The notes: generated by a model from the sequence alone, not told the origin. Positions 27,502 to 37,161 are shown, counted from the stretch's first letter. The stretch: 64,000 bases of DNA from Pseudomonadota bacterium (GCA_020161615.1 JAIUPD010000003.1:124001-188000), one strand, 5' to 3'. Numbers and translations: made by a program.

Positions 27502-28224
27502 ATGGGACGGGTTGCACTGGTTACGGGTGGGTCGCGCGGTATCGGCGCCGCGATCTCGGTCGCGCTGAAGAACGCGGGCTACACCGTCGCCGCCAATTAC
27601 GCCGGCAATGACGAGGCTGCGGCCAAGTTCACCGCCGAGACGGGCATCAAGACCTACAAGTGGAACGTGGCCGATTACGACGCCTCGAAAGCCGGGATCG
27701 CCCAGGTCGAGGCCGATCTGGGTCCGGTCGATGTGGTGATCGCCAATGCCGGCATCACCCGCGACGCGCCCTTCCACAAGATGACCCCTGATCAGTGGAA
27801 GCAGGTCATCGACACCAACCTGACCGGCGTCTTCAACACCGTCCATCCCGTCTGGCCCGGCATGCGCGAGCGCAAGTTCGGCCGTGTGGTGGTCATCAGC
27901 TCGATCAACGGGCAGAAGGGCCAGTTCGGCCAGGTGAACTATGCCGCGACCAAGGCGGGCGATCTCGGCATCGTCAAGTCGCTGGCCCAGGAGGGCGCGC
28001 GGTTCGGCATCACCGCCAATGCGGTCTGCCCGGGCTATATCGCCACGGAAATGGTGATGGCGGTGCCGGAGAAGGTGCGCGAATCGATCATCGCCGGGAT
28101 CCCGGCCGGCCGTCTGGGCGAGCCCGAGGAGATCGCCCGCTGCGTGGCCTTCCTGGTCTCGGATGACGCGGGCTTCGTCAACGGCTCGACCATCAGCGCC
28201 AATGGCGCGCAATTCTTCGTCTGA
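27502..28224 (+). CDS. phaB: acetoacetyl-CoA reductase
   Basis: A 240-residue short-chain dehydrogenase. The Rossmann motif is VTGGSRGIGAAIS, the catalytic Ser is in VVISSINGQKGQFGQ and the Tyr/Lys pair in VNYAATKAG. The GQKGQFGQ segment and the length are typical of PhaB, which uses NADPH to make R-3-hydroxybutyryl-CoA. It follows phaA, separated by a strong hairpin, and has a very good ribosome site (AGGAGGAAAATATG). Confidence 0.95.
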   Translation: MGRVALVTGGSRGIGAAISVALKNAGYTVAANYAGNDEAAAKFTAETGIKTYKWNVADYDASKAGIAQVEADLGPVDVVIANAGITRDAPFHKMTPDQWKQVIDTNLTGVFNTVHPVWPGMRERKFGRVVVISSINGQKGQFGQVNYAATKAGDLGIVKSLAQEGARFGITANAVCPGYIATEMVMAVPEKVRESIIAGIPAGRLGEPEEIARCVAFLVSDDAGFVNGSTISANGAQFFV

Positions 28225-28245
28225 CCCCCTTCGGGGCGCGAGGAC

Positions 28246-28271
28246 AGGGCGGGGCTTCGGCCCCGCCCTTT
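28246..28271 (+). terminator. intrinsic terminator of phaB
   Basis: Stem AGGGCGGGGC / GCCCCGCCCT with a TTCG tetraloop, followed by TTT, 21 bp after the phaB stop. Confidence 0.8.
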
Positions 28272-28505
28272 GCGTTCCGCGCCTGAGGGATAGCGCAGCC
28301 GGACGTAACCCTGCAACACGACAGCGCCGAGGCCAGTTGCCGCCACCGGCTGCGCAAGGACGAGGGGCTTGGGGCGGTCACCCCGCTCCTTCTCGGCCAC
28401 CCGGCGCCTGACGGCAGAAGACGGGCAGTCTGCGGCTTGTCCTTTGCCGAAGGGTGGGTTTTCCTGTCGCGCCGGGGCGGGCCCCGAGTCGAGCGGGACG
28501 GGGAC
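28272..28505. other. intergenic region before the exporter gene
   Basis: I see no supportable gene or RNA here. It is GC-rich, and frames in both directions lack family features. It must hold the promoter of the exporter gene. The final bases GGGACGGGGAC act as ribosome site for the ATG at 28506. Confidence 0.5.
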
Positions 28506-29387
28506 ATGGGACGGCGCAAGGCAACCTTGGTGGGATTTTCGGCGGTGGCACTCTGGGCGCTGCTGGCGCTGTTCACGGTGGCCACGGCGCCGGTGCCGCC
28601 TTTCCTGCTGACCGCGCTGACCTTCGGCATCGGCGGCGGCGTGGGGCTGGTCTGGGTGCTGGCCACCGGCAGTATCGCCAAGCTGCGGGCGGTGCCGCTT
28701 TCGGCTTATGCCTTCGGAACGGCGGGACTTTTCGGCTACCACTTCCTCTATTTCACCGCGCTCAGGCTCGCCCCCGCGGCCGAGGCCGGGCTGATCTGCT
28801 ACCTCTGGCCGCTGTTCATCGTGCTCTTCTCGGGCCTCTTGCCGGGCGAAACGCTGCGCCCGGGCCATGTCGCGGGCGCGCTTCTGGCCTTTGCCGGGGC
28901 GGCGCTGATCGTGGCGGGCGGGATCGGCGCCGTCTCGGGGGCGATGGCGGGCTATGCGGTGGCCTTTGTCGCGGCGTTGACCTGGGCGGGCTATTCGCTG
29001 GGCTCGCGGCGGCTGGCAGGCGTCCCGACCGAGGCGGTCGCCGTCACCTGCCTGGCGACCGCACTGCTGTCGGCGCTTGCGCATTGGGGGCTGGAGACGA
29101 CACGCTGGCCCGACAGCACCGGCGGATGGCTCGCCATTCTGGCGCTGGGGCTCGGCCCGGTGGGGCTGGCTTTCTATACCTGGGATATCGGGGTCAAGGG
29201 CGGGGACATTCAGCTTCTGGGAACCGCCTCCTATGCGGCGCCGCTGTTGTCCACGCTGGCCCTGGTCCTTGCCGGGATGGCGCCTGCCAGCCTGTCGCTG
29301 GCCCTGGCGGCCTTGGTCATCACCGGCGGCGCGGCCCTCGCCGCGCGCGCCGGATCGTCGCGAGTCACTCAGCCGCGAGGCGAGTGA
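28506..29387 (+). CDS. EamA/DMT family exporter, YddG-like
   Basis: A 293-residue protein with ten hydrophobic segments arranged as two EamA repeats. Features such as GYHFLYFTALRLAPAAEAGLICYLWPLFIVLFSG and FYTWDIGVKGGDIQLLGTASYAAPLLSTL fit the aromatic amino acid exporter YddG subgroup of the drug/metabolite transporter superfamily. The ATG at 28506 is chosen over a longer frame from 28437 because the first membrane helix begins there. Its end overlaps the convergent DUF465 gene by 23 bp. Confidence 0.87.
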   Translation: MGRRKATLVGFSAVALWALLALFTVATAPVPPFLLTALTFGIGGGVGLVWVLATGSIAKLRAVPLSAYAFGTAGLFGYHFLYFTALRLAPAAEAGLICYLWPLFIVLFSGLLPGETLRPGHVAGALLAFAGAALIVAGGIGAVSGAMAGYAVAFVAALTWAGYSLGSRRLAGVPTEAVAVTCLATALLSALAHWGLETTRWPDSTGGWLAILALGLGPVGLAFYTWDIGVKGGDIQLLGTASYAAPLLSTLALVLAGMAPASLSLALAALVITGGAALAARAGSSRVTQPRGE

Positions 29388-29532
29388 TTTCCTCTTTCAG
29401 GCGGAGCTTCTGCTTCTTCATCTCGGCGATGGCCAGGTCGTCCTTGCCCGGCGCGCGCTGGGCCACTTCAACCTGGTCCGACAGGGCCTGATGGCGGCGG
29501 CGCAGTTCCTGAAGATGCGAAGTCAACGACAT
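29365..29532 (-). CDS. YdcH family protein (DUF465)
   Basis: A 55-residue helical protein: SLTSHLQELRRRHQALSDQVE, then a short loop and LAIAEMKKQKLRLKEEITRLAAE. This antiparallel hairpin is the DUF465/YdcH pattern. Function unknown. The ATG at 29532 follows a near-perfect AGGAGGATACC ribosome site, so the longer frame from 29583 is rejected. Convergent overlap with the EamA exporter gene. Confidence 0.85.
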   Translation of the reverse strand: MSLTSHLQELRRRHQALSDQVEVAQRAPGKDDLAIAEMKKQKLRLKEEITRLAAE

Positions 29533-29640
29533 TGGTATCCTCCTGTTTCGGGTATCCGAGACATCAGTGCACCACAGTTTCATCGGTTTGTCACATGAAA
29601 CCCGAAGTTGTTTTGCGGCAATTTGACCGGACCGGCGGGT

Positions 29641-30405
29641 TCAGGCCGACCCCGCCGGATCGCCCCAATCGAGCGCCTGCGCATGGCGCAGGATCGCCCG
29701 GGCACGGGGCGTGAAATCGTCGCCATCGCCCCTGTGCGCGGCGCCTTCGTGCATGACCAGGGGCGCCAGCAGCCGGAAGGGGGCGCGGCCGCCCTTGCGG
29801 GCCTGGACCAGCACGCGGCCGGCCGCCCGGCCCTCGCGCGCGGCGATCGGCCGCACGCTGGCCGAGGCGCGGCCGCCCAGCGCCGCCAGGATCTCGGGCA
29901 GACGTTCGGCCAGGTGGATCAGGGTCAGGAACCCGCCGCTCTTCGTGCGCCTGAGGCCGGTCGCGACCCATTCGGCCAGCGGCGTCTCCTCACGCAGGGC
30001 GGCGTCGCGCCCGGCGTCGCGGGCGGGGGGCGAGCCGGGGCGGTAATAGGGCGGGTTGGCCAGGACGTGATCGAACCCCTCCCGCAATTCGGGGGGCAGC
30101 GCCACCAGATCGGCCTCGGTCACGCTCAGCGCGATCCCGTTCTCGGCCCCGTTGCGGCGGGCGAGCGCGGCATAATCCGCCTGCCGCTCGACGCCCCGCA
30201 GACCCAGCCCCGGCACCCGCCGGCCCAGCGCCAGCAGCGCCACGCCCGCACCGCAGCCCAGCTCAAGCACGTTCTGTCCCGGCAGGGCCGGAACCGCCGC
30301 GGCCAACAGCAGCGGATCGGTGGCCGCACGATAGCCGTCCCTGGGCTGCCAGACGGCCAGGCGACCGTCCAGGAACACGTCCCGCGTGAGTGACGGCTCA
30401 GCCAT
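29641..30405 (-). CDS. tRNA1(Val) A37 N6-methyltransferase-like protein
   Basis: A 254-residue SAM-dependent methyltransferase of the COG4123/TrmN6 group. The SAM loop is VLELGCGAGVALLALG (about residues 43-58) and the N6-adenine motif NPPY is in HVLANPPYYRPGS. The N-terminus TRDVFLDGRLAVWQPRDGYRAATDPLLLAAAV is typical of the family. The likely substrate is an adenine of tRNA or rRNA. The start overlaps the 3' end of the DUF2007 gene by 8 bp, so they form one operon. Confidence 0.85.
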   Translation of the reverse strand: MAEPSLTRDVFLDGRLAVWQPRDGYRAATDPLLLAAAVPALPGQNVLELGCGAGVALLALGRRVPGLGLRGVERQADYAALARRNGAENGIALSVTEADLVALPPELREGFDHVLANPPYYRPGSPPARDAGRDAALREETPLAEWVATGLRRTKSGGFLTLIHLAERLPEILAALGGRASASVRPIAAREGRAAGRVLVQARKGGRAPFRLLAPLVMHEGAAHRGDGDDFTPRARAILRHAQALDWGDPAGSA

Positions 30406-30601
30406 CAACCGGAACACCGTTGTCCATAAGGATCGCCTTGGCCATAAACAGATTTTCGTCGCGCACCAGCAGCCGCTGCGGCACAATGGACAGCGCGCTC
30501 ATATGGACGTCCACCGCAAAGGTCTCTATACCTTCGGCCGCGAGCAGGGCCGTTGCGAAGGGGATCACCGTTGGATCGGTCGTGCGCAGCAGTTCTTTCA
30601 T
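30398..30601 (-). CDS. DUF2007 domain protein
   Basis: A 67-residue protein with the pattern MKELLRTTDPTVIPFATALLAAEGIETFAVDVHMS...PQRLLVRDENLFMAKAIL, which is a DUF2007 (putative signal-transducing, GlnB-like ferredoxin fold) domain. Such small domains often have a regulatory role; none is established here. It is translationally coupled to the methyltransferase gene and divergent from the polyprenyl synthase gene (52-bp gap). Confidence 0.82.
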   Translation of the reverse strand: MKELLRTTDPTVIPFATALLAAEGIETFAVDVHMSALSIVPQRLLVRDENLFMAKAILMDNGVPVDG

Positions 30602-30653
30602 CCGGTCACTAAACGGCAAGGCCCCGGACTTGTCAAAGCGAGGCAGGCAGCCG

Positions 30654-31649
30654 ATGAACGTCACCCAGATCAGTCCGCTGGAAGCCCTGTCGCAGGTGCT
30701 GGCCGAGGACATGGGCCGGGTGAATGCGCTGATCCGCGAGCGCATGGCCTCGGAGAATGCACCCCGCATCCCCGAGGTCACCGCCCATCTGATCGAGGCC
30801 GGCGGCAAGCGCATCCGGCCGATGATGACGCTGGCCGCGGCGCGGCTCTGCGGCTATGCGGGCGACGCGCATGTGAAACTGGCCGCGACGGTCGAATTCA
30901 TCCACACCGCGACGCTGCTGCACGACGATGTGGTCGATGAAAGCGCCCAGCGCCGGGGACGGCCGACCGCGAACCTGTTGTGGGACAACAAATCCTCGGT
31001 CCTGGTCGGCGATTACCTCTTTGCCCGGGCCTTTCAGCTGATGGTCGAGCCCGGGAACCTGCGGGCGCTGACCATCCTGTCGAATGCCGCGGCGGTGATC
31101 GCCGAGGGCGAGGTGTTGCAGCTGACCGCGGCGCAAAACATCGCCACCTCCGAGGACACCTACATGAAGGTGATCCGCGGCAAGACGGCGGCGCTGTTTT
31201 CCGCCGCGACGCAGGTCGGGCCGGTGGTCGCCGGCGCGCCCGAGGCGCAGGTGCAGGCGCTTTACGATTACGGCGACGCGCTGGGCATCTGCTTCCAGAT
31301 CGTCGACGATTTCCTCGATTACGGCGGGGCGGGCGACGGGCTGGGCAAGAACCTGGGCGACGATTTCCGCGAGCGGAAGCTGACCCTGCCGGTGATCCGC
31401 GCCATCGCCGCCGCCGATGCCGAGGAGCGCGCCTTCTGGGAGCGGACCATCGGCCGGGGCGAGCAACAGGACGCGGATCTGGCGCAGGCCACGAGCCTGA
31501 TGGCCCGGCACGGCACGCTGGACAGCACGCGGCAGACGGCGCTGGACTGGGCGGCACGGGCCCGGCGGGCGCTGGATCCGCTGCCCGATCACCCGCTGAA
31601 AGCGATGCTGGCGGATCTGGCCGATTTCGTGGTCGAACGGGTCAACTGA
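30654..31649 (+). CDS. polyprenyl diphosphate synthase (probably decaprenyl)
   Basis: A 331-residue trans-isoprenyl diphosphate synthase. The two Mg2+-binding motifs are LLHDDVVDESAQRRG and QIVDDFLDYGG. The residue five before the first Asp pair is the small Ala, as in long-chain enzymes that make the C40-C50 ubiquinone side chain; decaprenyl (UQ-10) is expected for this family of bacteria. The ATG at 30654 begins the conserved part. It converges with ispE, also an isoprenoid gene, 9 bp apart. Confidence 0.92.
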   Translation: MNVTQISPLEALSQVLAEDMGRVNALIRERMASENAPRIPEVTAHLIEAGGKRIRPMMTLAAARLCGYAGDAHVKLAATVEFIHTATLLHDDVVDESAQRRGRPTANLLWDNKSSVLVGDYLFARAFQLMVEPGNLRALTILSNAAAVIAEGEVLQLTAAQNIATSEDTYMKVIRGKTAALFSAATQVGPVVAGAPEAQVQALYDYGDALGICFQIVDDFLDYGGAGDGLGKNLGDDFRERKLTLPVIRAIAAADAEERAFWERTIGRGEQQDADLAQATSLMARHGTLDSTRQTALDWAARARRALDPLPDHPLKAMLADLADFVVERVN

Positions 31650-31658
31650 CCGACGGCA

Positions 31659-32504
31659 TCAGCGGGCTGACGGCAGGCTGCGCGTCGCCAGCACGAAGCG
31701 CCCCGGGGCGGCCAGCGCGCGGGCGGCGTCCTGAAGCGCGCCTTCCCCGGCGAAGATCCCGAAACAGGTGGCGCCCGAGCCGGTCATCCGCGCCAGCAGG
31801 CACCCCGGCTGCGCCGCCAGCCCCGCCAGCAGATCGCCGATGCCCGGCATGATCCCGCGTGCGGGCGGCTCCAGATCGTTGCGCCCCGCCGCCAGCCACT
31901 CGGCCAGCGCCCGGTCGTCGGACCAGCGGGGCAGGACCTCGGGCATCGGGGGATTGTCGCGCCGGCTCAGAGCCTTGAAGACAGCGGGCGTGGACAGCCC
32001 CTGCCCCGGGTTCACCAGCAACAGCCAGAGCGCAGGCACCCCCGCGAGCGGCTCCACCGCCTCGCCCAGACCGCGCATGCGGCAGGGCGCGGGCGCGGCC
32101 ATGCAGACCGGCAGATCGGCCCCCAGCCGCATCAGCCCGGCGGTATCGGGCGGGGCAAAGCCGCGCCCTGCCAGCAGCTTCAGCGCGGCCGCGGCATCGG
32201 AGGACCCGCCCCCCATGCCCGAGGCCACGGGAAGGCGTTTGTCCAGCGTGAAGGCGGCGCGGCTGGCGCCCACCGCCCGGGCCGCGCGCAGGACCAGATT
32301 GTCGGGCTCGACCGCCAGGGCGGCGGCCGCAGGGCCGGTCAGGTCCAGGGACAGGCCCGGACCATCGGCCAGGGTCAGCCCGTCGCCCGCCTCGGTGAAG
32401 ACCACCAGGGAATCGAGCAAATGGTAGCCATCGGCGCGCTGACCGGTGACATGCAGCGTGAGGTTGATCTTGGCGGGGGCGAGCGCCCGGACCGCATCGG
32501 GCAT
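31659..32504 (-). CDS. ispE: 4-diphosphocytidyl-2-C-methyl-D-erythritol kinase
   Basis: A 281-residue GHMP kinase of the MEP isoprenoid pathway. Motifs: [10 protein letters not shown] at the N-terminus, the ATP loop [18 protein letters not shown] (about residues 90-107) and [12 protein letters not shown] near the C-terminus. The start is set by its ATGA overlap with the stop of the upstream TPR gene, which shows translational coupling. Confidence 0.95.
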   Translation of the reverse strand: MPDAVRALAPAKINLTLHVTGQRADGYHLLDSLVVFTEAGDGLTLADGPGLSLDLTGPAAAALAVEPDNLVLRAARAVGASRAAFTLDKRLPVASGMGGGSSDAAAALKLLAGRGFAPPDTAGLMRLGADLPVCMAAPAPCRMRGLGEAVEPLAGVPALWLLLVNPGQGLSTPAVFKALSRRDNPPMPEVLPRWSDDRALAEWLAAGRNDLEPPARGIMPGIGDLLAGLAAQPGCLLARMTGSGATCFGIFAGEGALQDAARALAAPGRFVLATRSLPSAR

Positions 32505-34219
32505 CAGTTGGCCGGATGCAGCGGCGGCTCGCCCGCCTCGGCCCGCACGGTGTCGAGCCCGACCTCGATCTTGCGCCGCAGGCGATCCTCGTCCAGATCC
32601 TCGGCCGGGGCAAAGGACAAGGCCCGGCGCCACTGGAAATGCGCCTCGCGGTGGCGGCCGACCGCCCAATAGACATCGCCCAGATGATCGTTCAGCACGG
32701 CGTCGGTCGGCTCCATCTCGACCGCGCGCTCCATATGGCCCACGGCCTCGTCATAGCGGCCCAGCCGGTACAGCGCCCAGGCGAGGCTGTCGAGGATATA
32801 GCCGCTGTCGGGATCGCCCGCCACGGCGCGCTGGATCATCTCCATCGCCTCCTCCTGCTTCTCGCCGCGTTCGATCAGGGAATAGCCGAGGTAGTTCAGC
32901 ACCGTCGGCTGGTCCGGCTCGATAGCGAGCGCGGCACGGAAATCGGCCTCGGCCGCCTCCCATTGATCGGCCCGCGACAGGGCGACCGCGCGCGAGAACC
33001 ACAGCTGCCATTCCGGTTCCAGCCCGGCCTCGGCCAGCAGGTCCATGGCGCGGGTATAGGCCGCGGCGGCCGCGGCGAACTGGTTGTCGCGGCGCAGGAA
33101 GTCGCCCAGCACGCTGTGCGCGGCATAGCTTTGCGGATTGGCCTCGGCCATGGCCTGCAGATCGGCGATCGCCTCGTCGCGGCGGCCCAGCGTCTCCAGC
33201 ACCTGCGCCCGGCCCATGCGCGCGGCATTGCCAAAGACATTGTCGGCCGGGATCGCCTCATAGGCGGCGGCGGCGGTCTGCGGCTGGTCCAGTTCCTCGA
33301 AGATCTGGCCGATCATCAGCTGCGATTCGGTCAGCGCCGGGTTCACCCAGACCGAGGCCTGGGCATAGATCAGCGCCTCAAGCGGGTTGCGGCCGGTGAC
33401 CATGGCATTGGCCATGACCGAAAAGACCTCGCCCATGCCCTCGGCGGGCGAGGCGATCACGTCGAAGGGCAGCGCACGGCCCTCGGCATAGGCGGCGCGC
33501 ATCCGGTCGATGGCGGGATCGGCACCGGGGGTGAAGACCGTGTCGATCAGGGCCAGCGCGTCGTCATAGCGTTCGCTCAGCGCCAGAAGCTGGGCATAGG
33601 CGACATAGCCGCGCCGGTTCAGCGCGTTCGAGACGCCGGCCGCGTCATCCTCGATCACCGCCACCGCGCCCTCGACATCGCCGGCCATCGCCAGCATGAG
33701 CGCCCGGCAATATTCGGCGAAGGCCTGCATCCCCTCGATCCCGGCCACGGTGTCGAGCGTCGCCAGCGCGTCGGACATGCGTCCGGCGCCCAGCTGCGCC
33801 CAGGCGCGGGCCAACCCGTCGATCAGGGGATGAACCGGCGCCCCGCTGTCGCTGATGGCCAGCGCGCCCGCGTAATCGCCGTCCTGAAACGCCTTGGCCA
33901 GCAGCAGCAGCGCTGCCGCCCGGTTCGCCGGGTCCAGCGCCGCCAGATCGCCCGCGGCCTGCGCCGCCAGGTCGAACTGGCCCACGGAAAAGGCGCTGAC
34001 CGCCAGGCTTTCCAGCGTTCCCAGATTGGCCGGATCGGCCTGATTCAGCCGTTGCAGATAGGGCAGCGAGGCGGCGAAATCGTTCATCACCCCGGCCTCG
34101 CGCGCGGCGAGGAAGGCGCCGGCGGTGCCCTCGGCCCGCCCCGCCTGAGGCGCCAGCGCCAGGGCCGGGATCAGCAGCAGGGCCAGGGTGGCCGGGCGAA
34201 ATCGAGGGGAAGAAGGCAA
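32504..34219 (-). CDS. TPR repeat protein, exported
   Basis: A 571-residue protein with a signal peptide ([22 protein letters not shown], likely cut after ALA or GRA near residues 24-29) followed by at least ten tetratricopeptide-like repeats. The C-terminal repeats ([86 protein letters not shown]) are the clearest. It is probably a periplasmic or envelope scaffold; no enzyme motif is seen. It is coupled to ispE by ATGA, an arrangement conserved in many relatives as far as I recall. Confidence 0.88.
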   Translation of the reverse strand: MPSSPRFRPATLALLLIPALALAPQAGRAEGTAGAFLAAREAGVMNDFAASLPYLQRLNQADPANLGTLESLAVSAFSVGQFDLAAQAAGDLAALDPANRAAALLLLAKAFQDGDYAGALAISDSGAPVHPLIDGLARAWAQLGAGRMSDALATLDTVAGIEGMQAFAEYCRALMLAMAGDVEGAVAVIEDDAAGVSNALNRRGYVAYAQLLALSERYDDALALIDTVFTPGADPAIDRMRAAYAEGRALPFDVIASPAEGMGEVFSVMANAMVTGRNPLEALIYAQASVWVNPALTESQLMIGQIFEELDQPQTAAAAYEAIPADNVFGNAARMGRAQVLETLGRRDEAIADLQAMAEANPQSYAAHSVLGDFLRRDNQFAAAAAAYTRAMDLLAEAGLEPEWQLWFSRAVALSRADQWEAAEADFRAALAIEPDQPTVLNYLGYSLIERGEKQEEAMEMIQRAVAGDPDSGYILDSLAWALYRLGRYDEAVGHMERAVEMEPTDAVLNDHLGDVYWAVGRHREAHFQWRRALSFAPAEDLDEDRLRRKIEVGLDTVRAEAGEPPLHPAN

Positions 34220-34338
34220 GGGGAACTCCCGCGTCGGTCAGGGATGCGTTGCCCAAGGTGTAGCGGTCCGGCCCGGCAAGGGCAATGCGCGCGTCCGCCG
34301 GGGTGGGACGCGCGCCATCACGCAACCGCGAGGCGGCC

Positions 34339-35994
34339 CTACATATTCGGGTAGTTTGGCCCGTCCCCGCCCTGCGGCGTGGTCCAGTTGATGTTCTGGC
34401 TGGGGTCCTTGATATCGCAGGTCTTGCAATGGACGCAGTTCTGGAAGTTGATCACGAACTCGGGCTTGCCGTCCTTCTCGACCACCTCATAGACCCCGGC
34501 CGGGCAATAGCGCTGCGCGGGTTCGGCGTATTTCGGCAGGTTCACCCCGATCGGGATCGAGGGATCCTTGAGCTTGAGGTGCGCGGGCTGGCTTTCCTCG
34601 TGGTTGGTGAACGAGAAGCTGACATTGGTCAGCCGGTCGAAGGACAGGACACCATCGGGCCTGGGATAGTCGATCGGCTTGAAATCCTTGGCCTCGCCGG
34701 TGGCCTTGGCGTCGGATTTGCCGTGCCGGAGCGTCCCGAACAGCGAAAAGCCCAGCGTGTTGGTCCACATGTCCAGCCCGCCGAAGGCCAAGGACGGCGC
34801 GAGGCCCCATTTCGACCACATCGGCTTGACGTTGCGGACCTTTTTCAGGTCCTTGCCGATCACGCCGCCCCGCACGTTTTCTTCATAGATCGCCAGCTCG
34901 TCGCCCTCGCGGCCCGCCTGGATCGCGGCATAGGCGGCTTCCGCGGCCTCGATGCCCGAATGCATCGCGTTGTGGTTGCCCTTGATCCGCGGCACGTTCA
35001 CAAGGCCCGCCGAGCAGCCCAGCAGCACCGCGCCCGGCATGGTCATCTTGGGGATCGACTGCCAGCCACCCTCGGAAATCGCCCGGGCACCATAAGCCAC
35101 GCGTTTGCCGCCCTTCAGCAGCTCCGCCACCATCGGGTGATGCTTGAACTGCTGAAATTCCATGTAGGGATAAAGATACGGGTTCGCGTAGTTAAGGTGC
35201 ACGACGAAGCCGATCAGCACCTGATTGTTCTCGAAGTGATAGATGAACGAGCCGCCGCCCGCTTTCGAGCCCAGCGGCCAGCCCATGGTATGGGTGACGG
35301 TGCCCTCGCGGTGCTTCTCGGGGTCGATCTCCCAGATCTCTTTCATCCCAAGGCCGAATTTTTGCGGGCAATGGCCTTTCGAGAGGTCGTATTTGGCGAT
35401 CAGCTCCTTGGCCAGCGACCCACGCACGCCTTCGGCGATGAAGACGTATTTGCCGTGCAGCTCCATCCCCGGCTCGTAATTCGGGCCCATCGAGCCATCG
35501 GCCTCGCGCCCGAATTCGCCCGCGACGACGCCCTTGACGCGCTCGCCCTCGTAGACCAGCGCGCTGGCGGCCATGCCGGGGAAGATCTCGACGCCCAGCG
35601 CCTCGGCCTGTTCGGCCATCCAGCGGGTGACGTTGCCCATCGAGACGATGTAATTGCCGTGGTTGTTCATCAGGGGCGGCATCGGCCAGTTCGGCACGCG
35701 GATCTTGCCCGCCTCGCCCAGCAGATAGAAATTGTCGTGCTTGACCGGCACGTTGAGCGGCGCGCCCTTTTCCTTCCAGTCAGGCATCAGCCGGTTCAGA
35801 CCCGAAGGGTCCAGCACCGCGCCCGACAGGATATGCGCGCCCACCTCCGAGCCCTTCTCGAGCACCACGACCGACAGATCGGCGTCCAGCTGTTTCAGAC
35901 GGATCGCCGCCGACAGACCGGCAGGCCCTGCCCCGACGATGACGACATCGTATTCCATCGACTCGCGTTCGATCCCGGTTTCGACTTCGGACAT
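34339..35994 (-). CDS. electron transfer flavoprotein-ubiquinone oxidoreductase
   Basis: A 551-residue membrane-associated enzyme that passes electrons from ETF to ubiquinone and so links acyl-CoA and dimethylglycine-type dehydrogenases to respiration. The FAD loop is DVVIVGAGPAGLSAAIRLKQ. The ubiquinone-binding helix region lies around VPRIKGNHNAMHSGIEAAE, and the C-terminus holds a [4Fe-4S] cluster: CPAGVYE, then NCVHCKTCDIKDPSQNI. Length matches the family. It has its own promoter region (36000-36117) and serves, among others, the acyl-CoA dehydrogenase at 41.7 kb. Confidence 0.95.
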   Translation of the reverse strand: MSEVETGIERESMEYDVVIVGAGPAGLSAAIRLKQLDADLSVVVLEKGSEVGAHILSGAVLDPSGLNRLMPDWKEKGAPLNVPVKHDNFYLLGEAGKIRVPNWPMPPLMNNHGNYIVSMGNVTRWMAEQAEALGVEIFPGMAASALVYEGERVKGVVAGEFGREADGSMGPNYEPGMELHGKYVFIAEGVRGSLAKELIAKYDLSKGHCPQKFGLGMKEIWEIDPEKHREGTVTHTMGWPLGSKAGGGSFIYHFENNQVLIGFVVHLNYANPYLYPYMEFQQFKHHPMVAELLKGGKRVAYGARAISEGGWQSIPKMTMPGAVLLGCSAGLVNVPRIKGNHNAMHSGIEAAEAAYAAIQAGREGDELAIYEENVRGGVIGKDLKKVRNVKPMWSKWGLAPSLAFGGLDMWTNTLGFSLFGTLRHGKSDAKATGEAKDFKPIDYPRPDGVLSFDRLTNVSFSFTNHEESQPAHLKLKDPSIPIGVNLPKYAEPAQRYCPAGVYEVVEKDGKPEFVINFQNCVHCKTCDIKDPSQNINWTTPQGGDGPNYPNM

Positions 35995-36117
35995 GGGGGC
36001 TCCTCGCTGGCTGACGTCGTGCGCAACAATGTTACGGTTGGCTAGGCTGCGGCATACCCTTTGAAACCGGGGCGGGTCAATTGCTACGGAACGTCAGAAT
36101 GCAGTTGCAGCACGTTC

Positions 36118-36570
36118 TCAACCCGGACCGTCGCCCATCAGGTAGCGTGGACCGGCGCCCCGCTCCCCCGCTTTGTCGCCGGGGTTGTAGAGCGCGCATT
36201 TCGGCAGGCTCAGGCAGCCGCAGCCGATGCAGCCGTCCAGATCGTCCCTGAGCCGGGTCAGCGTGGCGATGCGCTGGTCCAGCCGGTCGCGGAACTGCAG
36301 GCTGATGCGGCGCCAGTCGGCGGGACTGGGGTTGCGCCCCTCGGGCAGGCTGGCCAGCAGCGCGCGGATCTCGGCCAGCGAGACGCCGAATTGCTGGGCG
36401 ATGAGGATGAAGCTCAACCGCCGGATCGCCGCCCGGGCAAAACGCCGCTGATTGCCCGCGTTGCGCTCGGCGGTGAGCAGCCCCTGCGCCTCGTAATAGC
36501 GGATGGCCGAGACGGCGAGCCCGGTCCGCTCGGCCAGCGCGCCAATGGAAAGTCCGCGTTCCGGGGGCAT
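36118..36570 (-). CDS. soxR: redox-sensitive regulator SoxR
   Basis: A 150-residue MerR-family protein. The N-terminal winged helix (LSIGALAERTGLAVSAIRYYEAQGLL) and the [2Fe-2S] site CIGCGCLSLPKC, exactly the C-x2-C-x-C-x5-C spacing, identify SoxR. It is activated by redox-cycling compounds. The ATG at 36570 begins the conserved part. A palindromic sox box lies in the gap to the divergent VOC gene. Confidence 0.94.
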   Translation of the reverse strand: MPPERGLSIGALAERTGLAVSAIRYYEAQGLLTAERNAGNQRRFARAAIRRLSFILIAQQFGVSLAEIRALLASLPEGRNPSPADWRRISLQFRDRLDQRIATLTRLRDDLDGCIGCGCLSLPKCALYNPGDKAGERGAGPRYLMGDGPG

Positions 36571-36581
36571 GGCCCACTCCC

Positions 36582-36600
36582 TTGACCTCAAGTGAGGTTT
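36582..36600 (+). promoter_or_regulatory. sox box with -35 element
   Basis: TTGACCTCAAGTGAGGTTT holds the perfect inverted repeat ACCTCA-AG-TGAGGT (36585-36598), closely matching the CCTCAAGT-type SoxR site. TTGACC at its left end can be a -35 box for the plus-strand VOC gene. SoxR sites sit in long spacers between -35 and -10, as could be the case here. Confidence 0.7.
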
Positions 36601-36646
36601 AGGAATTACACAAGCGGCCTGCAACCCGAATCATGAGGAGCCGATC

Positions 36647-37030
36647 ATGCAGGCCACGCTGGAACACACCAATCTCACCGTCACCGATCCCGCGGCCACC
36701 GCCCGCTGGATGGAGGAGGTCTTTGGCTGGCACATCCGCTGGCAGGGCCCGGCGATCCATGGCGGGCGCTCGATCCATGTCGGCGGCGACGATAGCTATC
36801 TGGCGCTCTACCGCCCATCGGACGCGCCGCGCCCGGCCGCTGCCCGCAGCTATGACACGATCGGCGGGCTGAACCATCTGGCGGTGACCGTCGCCGACCT
36901 AGACACGACCGAGGCGAAGGTGCGCGCGGCCGGCTTCACCCCCCACAGCCACGCGGATTACGAGCCCGGGCGGCGGTTCTATTTCCATGATGCCGATGGC
37001 GTGGAATACGAGGTGGTCAGCTACGCCTGA
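36647..37030 (+). CDS. VOC (glyoxalase/bleomycin resistance) family protein
   Basis: A 127-residue protein with the paired beta-alpha-beta-beta-beta repeats of the vicinal oxygen chelate fold: LEHTNLTVTDPAATARWMEEVFGW and LNHLAVTVADLDTTEAKVRAAGF, with an ending DADGVEYEVVSY. Conserved His and Glu could bind a metal. Its promoter contains a sox box next to soxR, so it is probably induced by redox-cycling agents. Substrate unknown. Confidence 0.85.
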   Translation: MQATLEHTNLTVTDPAATARWMEEVFGWHIRWQGPAIHGGRSIHVGGDDSYLALYRPSDAPRPAAARSYDTIGGLNHLAVTVADLDTTEAKVRAAGFTPHSHADYEPGRRFYFHDADGVEYEVVSYA

Positions 37031-37038
37031 CCCTTCGG

Positions 37039-37078
37039 GCAAGCCCCGCTCATCGCCCGCCCGCGGGGCTTGCATTTC
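37039..37078 (+). terminator. hairpin after the VOC gene
   Basis: 11-bp stem GCAAGCCCCGC / GCGGGGCTTGC with a 13-base loop and a short ATTTC tail. It lies 8 bp after the stop and ends the message before greA. Confidence 0.65.
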
Positions 37079-37161
37079 ATCGTCGCCTGCTATCAGGTAG
37101 GGACCTGAACCCTGATTGCCCCGGCCCCGGCCGCGGGCGTTTTCTTTTCGTGTGAGACCCG

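Noticed and set aside
28272-28505. Minus-strand frames in the gap before the exporter gene
   Set aside because: They run through into the antisense of the exporter gene, lack ribosome sites and show no conserved pattern.
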